Shown piece after piece: positions 20,570 through 33,284 of a DNA stretch of 64,000 bases (position 1 is its first letter; each line of letters begins with the position of its first letter). The position numbers and the translations under genes are program-made. Below the pieces are notes generated by a model that was given only the letters and a program-made list of their open reading frames with translations, did no database searches and was not told where the DNA came from. The DNA comes from Bugula neritina (taxonomy: Eukaryota; Bryozoa; Gymnolaemata; Cheilostomatida; Bugulidae). The DNA lies in NCBI GenBank assembly GCA_964035545.1, contig OZ037766.1, positions 4,937,722 through 5,001,721 on the forward strand, read 5' to 3'.

Positions 20570-22758
20570 ATTTATAATGTATATGTGTGAGATAACATTT
20601 ATATTACTAACATTATTAAAACATTTATTTATTTAAACTTCATAGTATTATATAATTATGATATTTAAATATAGTAACACAGTGCATATTGTTTGAATAG
20701 GAAGTTATATTGTTGTCAAATATTATAACAGACTGTTTTTACTATTTAGCAAATCTGCAGTGTGCAAACAATTATGTTATAGTCTTTGGTATAATGAGAC
20801 AGTCTACTATGCCATCTCTTGATAGATGATTAAGAGATGGGAATTTTTCAGCAACCAATAGAGCTGATCTGTAAACCTATTTAATTTATTAAACAGTGGG
20901 CATGCTATAATTTCTGAGTATGACTTTATGCATTATATACTCCAGACTTTACTGACTTTATTTCCTAGTGCACACTGCAGAACATTTCAATATAACAAAC
21001 ATGGCTGATATTAATTTTATGATAATGCTGATGGTTAGAAAAATATAAACAAATCTATAGGCTATATGTAAATGCCACAAATACAATTAGCGCCACATGT
21101 TATCCCAATTATAACATCAATTTACGTATATTGAGAATTATGCAGCTTCAAGAGTCCCTGCGAGCCCCTCGTCTGATTAGCTGATAATATGAGCCTCTAT
21201 TTCACATCTGCACATATTGTAATATAATCTATATATACCCAAGGAGTGTGTCATAAACCATTTGAAGAGCACTTCAACTCGTAAAACTCGCTGTCTTTTG
21301 TTAGCAGACCTAAACATACAATACTGTTGTGCTGCGAGATATTAGCAATAGTGTTGTAGAGTTATAATTCAAGAAACTTGTCAACAAATTACATTAAATT
21401 TTTTGAGTATGCATAAGTAATGTCCATCAATAAGAGTGGGCCAATTACAATTAGCAAGGTAGAAATTATTGATTAAAATGGTCAGTCTTGGAGGTGTATA
21501 CTAGCTACAGACACTATTATTGTAAGAACACAATGGTGATTGCCACCGGTCAAAATCCGAGTGTTTACAACTTATTTTATTTTGCTTCTAGCTATCCACT
21601 ATATTCATAAATATTTTATTGTAATGCATTGCATATTATTATGAATTACATGCTGTTTTACACATTGAAATGCAGTCTATTCATTCTTCAAATCAAGCGA
21701 ACGCATCACCTCTATTCACATTTTTATGCAAATAGCCCAAGGAAGAAAGCACTAGCCGTAGATATAACTAAAACAATGAGATAAAGTGATGGGCAATTTA
21801 CATCAATAGTGGTGCAATGTGGAGGACCAACTATTGATTGTGTTACTTAAGTTCTTTTAGCCAGCAGCAGAAACTTCCACATTTAAACAACAAATAATAA
21901 TATAAAGTAATTACATAGGCAGGCTAAATTACCTACAGTCAGCAAACGCAATTAACAGTGGACAAATTTACTAACTATTTAAGTGACTTTGAAATAAAAA
22001 TATTTTTATTTATTGTTGCATTCGAGTGAGGACAAAGCATAATTAGCAAATAATGTAGGGCAGGGAGCATAAAATAATAACGAGAACCCATCAGCAAGTC
22101 TTGGTGTGTTGGGTACAGTTCAACAGATCTTTTATTTTTTATTAGTTTCACTAGAAGGTCTGATTCAATTCACAAAAAGATATGTTATCATTGTAATCTT
22201 TACTTGCAATAAAAGACTGGTTCCCAAACATTGGGCAGCTGAAGCAAATAGAACTAGTATTGGCTTATAGCTGCAATCTATTTGAAGGTTTATAAGCAAG
22301 CGTTGTCGAACTATAAAACATGAGTGTTCAAAGTAGCCCAAAGCAACTATGATCATATTCCTTTCAGACACTAACTATGAGCCTACTGAAGTTTGAAATA
22401 TTGCATCGCACTGTGGAAACAAAAGGAAACCACACATGGATACATTGGGCTGACACAGGTTGCAAACCTTTATGATTGCCGGTTCATATTTAAATTTAAA
22501 ATTAACAGCATTTGCCGATCAACTCATTTGATTGAACTTGATTCGCTGCAAAGAACTTAAATCTCACCACTTTGGACTACAAATTATTAAAAATTGTGGA
22601 AATCAACTGGCAAACATAACTACCGAACTACCAGTTTCTATGTATGTAAATACGATAGCCAATACATAAGCAATTATTATTTATGGAGTGTTTTGAAATA
22701 TGAGGAGTCAACATGAAACTAGACAGATATCCATACAAGTTGCATAATATAAATATAA
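20570..22758. other. Intergenic, no gene seen
   Basis: About 2.2 kb of AT-rich DNA between the convergent KCTD-like and TAF1A genes. I looked for further KCTD exons on the plus strand and found none. A 68-codon minus-strand frame at 22165-22371 has no recognisable content. Confidence 0.5.
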
Positions 22759-22764
22759 TTTATT
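22759..22764 (-). promoter_or_regulatory. Poly(A) signal of TAF1A
   Basis: AATAAA on the minus strand about 80 bases past the TAF1A stop. Confidence 0.5.
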
Positions 22765-22845
22765 ATAAAAATACTGGTTAAAAATGTTTTAAAAAACTAA
22801 AAAGTAAATTGAGCTCATGGATTTTCGGTAAAACAAAAAAATGCA

Positions 22846-25613
22846 TTACAATATACAAGATTCATTTCTATTTTCAGTATTTTTGAGCAACTCTAAGACA
22901 TCATTTTTAATTGTTAAAATATTAGGCACAGCTTGTTTAGATGAGAAATGAAATGGTAACCACCAATCTCTCCTTCTCCACTCTTCACATATGCATCTGC
23001 GAGTAGAATCGTCTTTGGCTATAGCAGACGAGAGAAAGTTCTTAAACTTTTCCCACAATTCCAAGTCTTGTCTATGGCAAGAATAATCCAGAAGGTTAAA
23101 GAGCAGTCGTACAGAAGTGGATTGATCAGGGTTGTCGGAAGCCAGTAGAGAATCTGATAGTTGCAAGCAATAAGTTTTATCTGACGGCCATTTAACACAA
23201 TACTCAGTTAACAGAGCAAGGTGATTGGCTGAGTCACCTTGACTTTGGTAATATTCCAGAAGGTAGTGATAAGATCTAGGATTGTCTTCATTACGCTTTC
23301 TATATGACTTCAGGATGGCCAGAGCTTCCCCATGACGACTGCAAAATACACAAACAATTGATAGTGAACTCAGTCAAGTTTCACAATAGCTGAAAATGTA
23401 AATAAGGAGAAAATATCTTAATTAAAAGTAATTATTTTCCATAATGGAGCATGTAATTATTGAATTAAAACAATGAAATAAGTTTTAGATGTATGTTTCA
23501 ATGCAGCATTTTTTACTATCTATTTTCAGCAAGTTTTTACAAAAACGCATAACTTGAAACTTAAATTTGCTACTTGAATGTTTGATAACTAGAAGGCTAT
23601 TGACACATAAAGTCTTTTGTATCAGTGATCAATTCTAAACAAGTCAACTTGAAAATCAATTGATAAAAAATATCCAGTGAAACACTGCACTGAAGTTTTT
23701 GCCTGCAGCTATAAATTCAAAGTATTTTCATCTCAACAAAACACACAGTTTAAAAACAGCTACACCAATTGTGTTACACAAAAAGCTATAAACCAATGAA
23801 TCTCATGTTATCACCCAAAGTGGATATACAATCTTCTTTTTTAAAGTGCAACATAACTGCCAACTGTTTCTACTTTCATTATATAGCTCCACAAAAGATT
23901 CTATTGTTATTATGTTCACTAGTTTATGGCTATACATTACTAAATTCAAAATGAGAAGACGATTTCAATTACACTCTGAAAAAATTGTATGAAAGCTGCC
24001 CTCTTCCCAGAGTTTTGATTTTGTGCTAAACAAAAAAGACCAAGACAATGCTAACAGAGATTAATGCACTGTAAACAATTAATTTGCAATGAAATATACC
24101 ATACACTTATAAATTATGCTTATCAAGCACAATAAAATATGAGATCTATAGTAATTTACCCAAAAAACTGGAGTAGCTGAACTTGATTGCTAATAAACAT
24201 GTCCCAGTCACCGGGTTGAGAAGTAACGCTGCTGAACTCCGACAGCGCGTCTTCTGCATGCTGCTCGCTCTGCATATTCTGGTTAAACTGGTGGATAGAC
24301 TGTGACTGACTTGACGTTTGAGTTTTCTCCCATTTCAAGTAGCTACACAAGTAACACTAGAGTAAACACACAACTACCATACAAAATTACATACAAGAAA
24401 ATATACCAACATACAGAAAACGTTTTACTTCAAAAAAATGATATTTTTGACAAATATATTACACATTTATATTCATGTATTGAAAGTCAAGTAGAATCAG
24501 ACTTGTTACTAACTGGGCAAGTCCTTTAAATGCCCTGTAAAAGAGTGCAACTTGTTTGCTGTGTGAAGAATTTGCCAGTTGAACTTTCACTTTGGGGATA
24601 TTAAACACACATTCCATGGCTTCATCTACTCCTTGGAAAGTCAATTTATGTATGAACTGCTCCACCGTCAACTACAAAAAGTTTCCATATGAATGATTTA
24701 AAACATTTTTATTTCTCGAACTGAGACATTCAGCAGAAACACTTAGGCGAAACGACTCCACTCCATTATTGTGATAATTTCCAAAAATTCTACTAACAAA
24801 ACAGATGAATAAGTAATAATATAACCTGTTGAGAATTAATAGCTATATCAAGATGCTTAAGCTGTTCAACAACATCACTGCCAAGTGTCTGGGGAAGGTC
24901 TGGCAAGTTATACAGAATCTCCATTTCACTTCTGTGGATCACAATTTCTAATGCTAGAGGCATCAACACCCGGCAGCCACTTACAATTGACTTGAGTATC
25001 TCCGCGCACTCCTCATATCTGTGGGAGAAAAGAAATTGAGTCAACAAAATGTGAGGGTTAGTAAAATATCCCGACAATGGTCAAAAAATACCAGAAATTA
25101 CCAAAATTTACATGTCATACTTTATAAATAATACCTTACTTAAAAATACAAAAGTGATACAAAATCATCTAGAAACTACTGGTGAGTCCTACATACAAAA
25201 ACTAATTAAGCTAAGAGCCAGTAGTACATTGCTAGAAAATTTGTGTCTAATTCTATCTGCAGGCAACTTATCAGCCAAACAAGAGAACATAACAAAACTT
25301 CAGAGCACCTTAGGTGTAACATGGCATCTCTGAGTAAGGTAAGAAGTTGATGGAGAGAGTTAGAAGAAGCTGAGTGATGGCCTCTCCCACCTGGCCTGAA
25401 ACCGAATGTGAGATTAGCAGGTGTGTCAGGTACGTTCTTCAACACCTCCGTAACATCTTGCAGCCAAGAGAATTCTGGACTTGCCGGCCCTTTCAGAAGA
25501 AGATTGGACAGCTTTACAACTCGCTCTAAGTAAACGACATACTTAGAGAACTTATCGTCATGGCACCCAGAAGCTGCATCACTTTCACTGTTATCGTCTG
25601 TTGAGCATTCCAT
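22846..25613 (-). CDS. TAF1A: TAF1A, TBP-associated factor of RNA polymerase I (SL1/TIF-IB)
   Basis: Exons in transcript order: 25613-25309, 25018-24826, 24671-24510, 24356-24160, 23338-22846. All junctions are GT/AG and phases agree (305+193+162+197+493 = 450 codons), giving 449 residues, about the human length. The diagnostic C-terminal motif is EEWRRRDWWLPFHFS, matching the conserved EEW...WW..FHFS block of TAF1A. Other matching blocks are AFKGLAQL before WEKTQ, GDWDMFISNQVQLLQFFG, and RHGEALAILKSYRKRNEDN. The protein is helical, TPR-like, with no catalytic site. By family knowledge it is a subunit of the SL1 promoter-selectivity factor that recruits RNA polymerase I to rDNA in the nucleolus. 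The ATG at 25613 lies in the first frame of exon 1 and is followed by an acidic stretch. A minus-strand AATAAA lies at 22764-22759. Confidence 0.88.
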
Positions 25614-26803
25614 TCTGATTTTAAAAGTAAATAAATAAGTAACATAAAACGAGCAAACTGCAAATTTTTGCCTACTTAAAGTTAGCTTTCAAGTTTATCC
25701 TGGAGTTAGTGTTACTGTTAGAGTTGGACTTATGTGAGTATGTCTATGAGTATCAGTAATACTAAGAGTTCACAGTTATACTTGTAGTTAAAGTTATTGT
25801 AATTCACTAATTGTTATGAACTTATGATATTGACATTTCTCTGTTAGTGTTACACTTAAAATTATTGCATCTAAAACTAAAATCAGAAGTAAATATTAAT
25901 ATATGTTAATATATTCATAATCATATTCATATTGATATTGACAATTATAATGGTAATCATTATGATTATCATTGCATTTTGATTTAATGATTTAAATTGA
26001 TTAGCATAATCCATAATCAACATCAATTATCATGATGTTATTCACAATTCATATTGATCATCAGTATCACAAATAATAATTATAATCACTTTTAGTTTTA
26101 CTTTAAGAATAAGTTTATCATAATAATTTATTAATTATAATTTAAATTAATCGTAACGCCAACGGTAACCATAATCATAATTATAATGATTATCACGCCC
26201 GCGGTCACAGCTCAAGTACTAAAGAAACTATAACAATAAGTATGAACTAAAATGTCAGCTTAGATACCAGCCATTATTGTATAACATAGGTGGCTGCTGG
26301 TTCACCACAAAGTGATTAAATTGAATATTGATATCCACCACACGTTAATTGAAGAAGTTTGAAAGGATATAAGTATGAACCTTGACATTCTTCTATTCTG
26401 ACGATGAAGAGGAAAATTCGGTATCAGTAGTTTCAAAGTCATAATATTATCATGTGTTCGAGGGCTTCAAAAACCGTAACGCAGAAAGTTGCAAAGTTAC
26501 TATACTTCTGGTAACATAACTCTATAGTGTGACGAAATATTTTAGTAGGTTGTCATGGTACAAAACTCTCCAACTCGTTCAACATTAATTATACGATATA
26601 AATAAGGCCGCGATAAACTATATTGTAGCAGAAGGCAGTGCGATGTGTCCTTTGGGGCAGATACACCTACAGTACATTTCATGAACTCATAAAATCATAG
26701 GAAAAGGGAGCTTGCAGACGGCTAAGCTAAAGCACTATAACAAGGAGCAACAAATTATATCAAATTGCAAAAATTGCAACATTTTTTAAAATTATAAAGA
26801 AAA
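25614..26803. other. Head-to-head intergenic spacer, TAF1A / HSF2BP-like
   Basis: 1.2 kb between two divergent start codons, so it must hold both promoters. 25690-26190 is a low-complexity patchwork of TTAGAGTT, ATTATAATCAT and GATTATCAT words with many short inverted repeats. No clear TATA box was identified. Confidence 0.5.
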
Positions 26804-29566
26804 ATGGTGATAGCCATGGCAGAAAATGTTGATATAAATAGTAGTTCAATATTTCACGAAACCAAAGAACTCTTGAGCAACTTGGTTGATGGGATTGTAG
26901 CTGAAAGTGAACCATCTATGAAAATTTGTGGTAAGTTCGTGGATGATTTACTTGTCATTTATTCATTCACAAAATGTACCAGGCAAAGATATAACAGGTT
27001 TTAATATACGTTTTTGATTATAATCTATTTATATTGGCATTGATCATCTTTAAATAAAACTTATGCATGCTTACCAACACTTCAATTTTTCATAAGATAC
27101 GTGCAGGCAGGATTTATAGATTTTGCACCAACTACATAAAGAATTTATTTAAGCTAAGGAAAAATGAAAAGTAAAACCAATTTTTGATGGTAAAATGTGA
27201 AAATGTATCATAAGAAACTAGCAAAATATTATCAATGAACATTTCATGTGTTTTTGAAAAAAAATACAATATAAGTGAACAGCAATCAATCAAAACTTGA
27301 TAAAATCTAAATTGAAATTTCTAGCATCACAAAAACAAGAAGAACCTGTGTTGTCTAATCAACCGCCATTAAATGGAGCAGAAGATACTTTAGCTACACA
27401 TGAAAATAGGAAGCATGCAGGTGAGCTTCAGCAAACTAAACTCAAACTATTACATTTGATGAGTATTTCAAATAAAAATAATAATTATCATCTAAAATTA
27501 TAATCTATTATCATATAGTGCTATATAATAAATATAATGGTGATTGGGTTTTACTTAGATGTAAATATCAGCTGAAACCTGTGCATCTGTACTATGCATC
27601 TGCTCCTTTACTTGGAGTTGGTCTGATTTTAGATGAAAGTAATGTAAAACCAAATGAAAGTTTGAAATCCAGCTTCACCAAAGAACTGTTGAACCAAAAA
27701 TTGTCTGATCAATTCGAAACTACTAAAGAGGAATCAAATAACCAAAAACATAAAGATGCCCCCAACCTAAAGTCAATAAGTTTAGATGATGGGAGCAATA
27801 CCACAACTGATGTAAAGGTTTTGGGCACATTCAACTATACTATGAAAATCCAGTAGAAAAAAGAAAAACAAATGCCTTTCAATGTGTCAGTTTATACGTT
27901 TCTGATGCCACTCCAGAAATTTTCTTCTCAAATTCAACTCAACAATATTCTCTTAATGGCACTAGCCCCACACAATGTACTAGTAGGCTACTATTGATTA
28001 TTAATTTGAGGAATGATTATTAGTGCACCATCACCCTCATAGGCAGTCTGTCAATACAACAATGACTGACCGATCATATATGCTGCATTACATATGCTTG
28101 CAACCATCTGGGAAACTAAACTAGTGACAATAAAACAATATTATGTGTCAAGGTAGCTCTAATAATATGTTGCAGGAAACAGAGTCTCTGCTCGATAGCA
28201 AGACACATTCCCCAGTTGATAACCAACATCTGAACTTAGTACAGCTAACAACTGGTCTACTTTGGCAGCTAATTGATAGCAAGGAAAAAGCTGACCAATT
28301 ACTCGTTTGCCAAGTATTATATAATATATACATACATATTATATACATATATACTATAATTTATAGATTAAAACATAATACAACATAGGTTTACATATAC
28401 AATATATATTATTTATATATATTATGTTATATATTTACAAAATAGCATAATACACACGATCTAGTCTAGGCAATAAAAATACAAGTATTGAGATAAGATT
28501 AATCAAGCCAATATATTTATAGAATTATGTTTTTTTTACACAATTCAACTTTCTTTTGTGAACATTAGATTTGCTCAGTTGCTCTCTTTTAGAATTTGCT
28601 CGCTGACTTTCTAGAGCAAATACAGAAGATTTTACAAGTATCAGCTACAAGCAACACTGTGGTGAACACATTGAGTGGTCAACAGTCTATCCTCAACATC
28701 TTGGGAGTTTTAACAAGTGAGCCAGTAATGGTTTACAAAAAGTGCAAAGCAAAACATAATATTTAATTTTAATTACGTATTTATCTTGGGTACTGGTTTC
28801 AACATTGCTGCAGCTAGGCATGTAATTGTGCTGCTAAATAAGAAGCATGTTTATAATCTTCCACAGATATGTTGACTTCATGTCTGATAAGAAGCACATT
28901 CTGCGAACAACTGGGGAAAAATTGGACAGTATTTTTAGATCTATGCAATTCTTTATTAGTTCACAGCAATCAGTTGGAGCTTCAAGGACAGATTTCATGG
29001 TGAGCTATGCAATTGGTGCTTCATCATTTTATTCTGTTATATATGAAATGCAGATACAATCTTAACTTTATATTAGCACCCTGGCTGATTTTAATAAAAG
29101 GTATATAATTCCTTTTGTTATTAATATCTGATTAAAATTCTACGTACGTTAAAGATAGATGTTCTGTGTCTTCTCTCATTGCAGAATTTCTATAGCCAGG
29201 TCTTGCATATAACAACTTATAATTTATATTCTAGCATGGTACTGCTTTGTTTAATTAACATCTCCCTTGATAAAAACGGACTGGCACTGCTCAAGCTAGA
29301 TCAATCACTGCAGGAAAATTTGGATATAATTAAGAAAGTTTCAGGTAAATCTTAGATACAGTAGAATTCATCACTTATTCAGATTTTTATGATTTTATTT
29401 CTAAGTTTCAAGTTGAATTGTAGAAATTTCTGAGTGTAGAGAACTGGCGTGTGAATTGTATGAAACACTGTGGGGACAACTAGAACAGGATGAGGAGCCT
29501 AAGAGCAAACGCAAGAAATCAGAGGACTCAAATATTATGCCCAGCCTGTTCACATCTGAGGGTTGA
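26804..29566 (+). CDS. HSF2BP (MEILB2)-like armadillo-type protein
   Basis: Exons: 26804-26930 (ATG at 26804 or 26816), 27325-27420, 27633-27811, 28176-28313, 28593-28716, 28867-28999, 29077-29100 (a 24-base microexon), 29235-29344, 29424-29566. All phases agree, giving 353-357 residues. The N-terminal 130 residues are polar and Ser/Asn/Glu-rich, probably disordered. From about 140 onward there are helical armadillo-like repeats: LTTGLLWQLIDSKEKADQLL, ILNILGVLTNMLTSCLIRS and MVLLCLINISLDKNGLALL. Length, block order and the VLTN...LLC.INIS.. pattern resemble HSF2BP, which by family knowledge binds BRCA2 and acts in meiotic recombination. The N-terminal coiled coil expected for HSF2BP is not evident, and I could not run a search, so the identity is tentative while the gene model is stronger. 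AATAAA is at 29674-29679. Confidence 0.6.
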
Positions 29567-29673
29567 ACTTACTGTGACAAAAGAGTTGATAAGGACCTCG
29601 ACTCACATACTGCATTATTTTAATTTTTTGTTTGAAAACATTCAAGTTAGCATCTTTTTGATTTATAGTGACA

Positions 29674-29679
29674 AATAAA
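29674..29679 (+). promoter_or_regulatory. Poly(A) signal of the HSF2BP-like gene
   Basis: AATAAA about 110 bases after the stop. Confidence 0.45.
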
Positions 29680-30435
29680 AAATTTATGGAACATTTCAAC
29701 ATCACTATTTTATAGCAATTTTAGCAAATATTTGAAGTCACTATGTTTGACTACACAAATTGTAAAGCGTATTGAAATTTAAAAGAAGTTGTCCCAATAA
29801 ATCAAGCAGAAATAACGATTACCCAGATATGAACAGTCATGTGCATGATAAAAACTCAAAATATTAATTGTGTAAATAGCATACTTCATTTATATGTGAA
29901 AGCCAAGCTTTAAATCAGTATTTTTCTGGCTGCACAATATATGTTAGAAAAAGTGTTATTGCACCATCAACATTTAAAGATGTTACTGGCTTCAACTTCT
30001 TCAACCAAAGAAACCCATCCTTAATGCAAACAGTTATTTGAAGCTGTAACCTTGGTCATTTTTCACTAGACTTCGAACGGTGCCCGCAGGACACACTTTC
30101 TAATGTACCACAAGGAATTTAGTTAATGGGCATATTGCCATTTTCATAATTCCTTACAGCTACCCTGTTCAGACTCGCCATGTATGTTACAAACTAGACC
30201 AACATTGTTGCAAGGGAATTGATATATTAAAACTTAATTATTGCAACTTTTCTAGATCTTTTTTCATTAATTTTAGGCATAGTATGAAATTATGTACTAT
30301 AAACTACAACACAACAAAACTTTTTAGCTTTATCATAATTGTCACATAGCAAAGAAGTCTCTAGTTATCTAAAATATATTTTTGAAAAATAGTTATTATA
30401 CAAAATTCTGTAAAACTTAAACAACCCAATGAATA
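29680..30435. other. Intergenic between convergent genes
   Basis: AT-rich, 0.75 kb, between the tail-to-tail HSF2BP-like and DPH5 genes. No gene or RNA recognised. Confidence 0.55.
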
Positions 30436-30441
30436 TTTATT
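30436..30441 (-). promoter_or_regulatory. Poly(A) signal of DPH5
   Basis: AATAAA on the minus strand, 86 bases past the stop. Confidence 0.45.
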
Positions 30442-30526
30442 TAAAATATTTCATCAAAAAATTGAAATAGAAAGTGTTTTATAACAAATATACTATTGAA
30501 GAAAATGTAACAGCCATTTGGAATAA

Positions 30527-33284
30527 TTACGCTTCCTCAGCATATTTGGCTATATCCTCTTTATTTTTAGTGAAAAGTTTTAACATGTCAATTTCTAGTG
30601 GATGAACTTTTCCTACTATGATAAGAGAGTGGAGTGGGCCTCCCAGATCTACATTAGTCATTGCTGATAATGTTGCCGCTTCTATCTTTTGATCATCTGC
30701 ACCTACTCTGGCTACACCCACACATAATGTGTTTTCTGTCAGTGCTAAAACAACATGAAACTATTTTATTCACTTTTCATTTAAAAGATTTCTTGTAAAT
30801 AGGACAGTTTTACTGAACATTGTTTAAAGTTGTATTTTACTGGCAATTGATCATTTTACTAAACATGTATGATATGTGACATAACTTACCCAATGATTGG
30901 TCCTTTGACCGCCGGTTTCCAATAATTTCCAATAACTGTTGAGCAGCTTGACTTACAGTCATGTATCTCGGAGGCTCATACACTTTTTTACCTCTGAAAA
31001 TAAATAACTTAATTGTTAAAATAATTATTCCAATAGCTAAAATAGACTAGATCAAAATATACAATCCATAACCATCTATCCATACACTATAAAATTTAAT
31101 TTTGTCCTTACTCATGAACATGCTCATTTGCTTACAGTCAAAATCGCTGTGAATGGTGAGAGTTTTTGTTGTGTGCCAGAATCTAAAGCACCCCCTTAGC
31201 AGAAAAAAAACTAGACTAGTGCTTTTAACAACTGAACCATGGCTGACCCGACAATGTTGAACAACCACTATAAATTAAAACACAATGGTATATAATTATT
31301 TACCTGAGTAGATTTTCAATGGACTGCTCCTTTACTTTAATATCTATAAAACATTATTATCAGTGAAAGACGGAAAACAAATAGCATACCTTTTAGACAA
31401 TTAATATGGTAAGAGAGGTAGTGAGAAACCCCAGAAACAAAATGCCGAAACAATACCTACCAAGTAAACAAAGAGTGTGCATCTGTCTTTCCCGATTAGC
31501 AGCAATTTTGTCATAAAAGCTCTCTGGCCTCCAATTATCAGTCCAAAATACTATTGACACAGTTTCTCCAAAGTTGTACAACTGAACAAATAAAAATGGA
31601 AGAATACAAATTAAATTGGCAGTTATAGAAATATCACATGATGTGCAGATATGTACTGAATTATGTCAACAGAAAACAAAGTAAAGTGCTACAATAAACC
31701 TTTTTACTTACCTGTAAGCCACAGCAGCCAATAGCATTCATGATTGATGCATTGTGTATCACTTTGTATGGAATATTCTTTTCTGTGGCTCTTAGTATAA
31801 AGTCTGTGTGAGTAGTTGCTCTAATAAGACAAGCAGATAGATATTAAATTAAGTTTCCAGCCAGAGCAAACTTTAGGTAAATGTTTACTGAAGATAACTT
31901 GGATCAATTATACCTGTTACCAGAGTTTACCAGCTTATAAAATCTAATAATAGACTACAATACAATACATACCCAAAAGGATCACCAACAACCAACAATG
32001 CAACATCTGCAACTTGAGCATTCTCAAGAATTTCTTCTACAAAGAAATTAAGAAAATGTTAGTTTTTATCTATTTCTTATACTATATTATTTATATGTGT
32101 TGTTCTATTAACTTTTTAAATATTTAGATATGCTTAGCACTTGATATGCCGGAAACAAACCTGCTCCTTGTTCTACAAGATCTCTATCAGCAAGTATTAC
32201 CTCTCTTTGATAAAACTTCTCCTAAAATTTAAATTTTACATTTATAAATGAGTGCTCAACACCAATAGTTTCAGAGAGGCAGCATAATAGTAATAAAAAC
32301 AACGACAAAAAATTACCAAATTGAGATATTGACGAATTGTAAGCGTATAGTTAATAGACATATAAGAGTTGATAGTACCCTATTCTACATTCAGACACAA
32401 AAATCCTTTGACCATGAGCAAAGCTGTGTTGAATAAATTCACATTAAAAAGATTACAGACCTGATTAGCTGGCATTGATGAATGTGTATTTGTAGACACC
32501 ATACCACATTAAAGGTATTTAATGTTATGAGCATGCAATAGCTCTTTGAATATCTAAAGCATTTTTTTGCATGAAGCATATTACTATTAGCGAACTGCTA
32601 CTGAAGTGACTTGCACTAAGTAGATTGTTTTTTTAGGTATATTGTACAAACATATCTGGAGATATTATAATTAAGTTTCCAATGAAAACCAGTCTATAGT
32701 GAAAGTTGTTTCAACACAAAATGCTTTTACATGGTCATCCATTTAGGTAGTAATCAGGCAATTTTCAGCTTTGTGGACAGAAAAATCATGCCCATAGAAT
32801 CTAAGAATGACATTGAGCTTGACGGCATTAGGCTTAGCCATAAATATTATGCAAAAACTATTAGGGTCAAATTTGTATTAATATGATCGATAAGGAAACC
32901 TTCAAGTCCATTAACTTCAAGTTTAAGGCATTAGTGATTACTGATTAGTGATTATGATTTATGATTATAAAAAACTTACAAAATCAGACACTAACACCAA
33001 CAAATTGAGATCTTCACCACCAAATTTTAATGCAATATAATCCATGCAGATAAACAAATCCAATTAAATTTCAGTGAATAATTTATAATTTAACTTTTAA
33101 GTAAATCGGCAAAGTAAAAATAAATTTAAATTAGTATTTTACTATTTACCAACTCGTCTTTTTCCACTCCTAGGATAGAAGTGTAATTCTCTAAATATAC
33201 TTTGTGACAACTTTTAACAATCTCCAACCCCTTAACAGTAATATCTTTAACGCCAGATAACCCCAAACCGATTAAGTACAACAT
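30527..33284 (-). CDS. DPH5: DPH5, diphthine methyl ester synthase
   Basis: Exons in transcript order: 33284-33150, 32221-32161, 32036-31973, 31820-31712, 31581-31461, 31343-31304, 30993-30890, 30744-30527. All are GT/AG with matching phases, 852 bases in total, 283 residues (human about 285). Start block [20 protein letters not shown]; the AdoMet-binding [15 protein letters not shown] near residue 80; [40 protein letters not shown]; and the C-terminal [16 protein letters not shown] with [17 protein letters not shown] are all canonical. It is a soluble cytosolic methyltransferase that, by family knowledge, adds four methyl groups to the modified histidine of elongation factor 2 during diphthamide synthesis. 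A minus-strand AATAAA lies at 30441-30436. Confidence 0.96.
31140..31258 (-). repeat. Possible tRNA-derived SINE fragment in a DPH5 intron
   Basis: On the minus strand the sequence TGGTTCAGTTGTTAAAAGCA resembles a tRNA A box, and GCTTTAGATTC about 40 bases later a decayed B box. It lies between DPH5 exons 6 and 7. Weak evidence: no second copy is present in the window. Confidence 0.3.
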
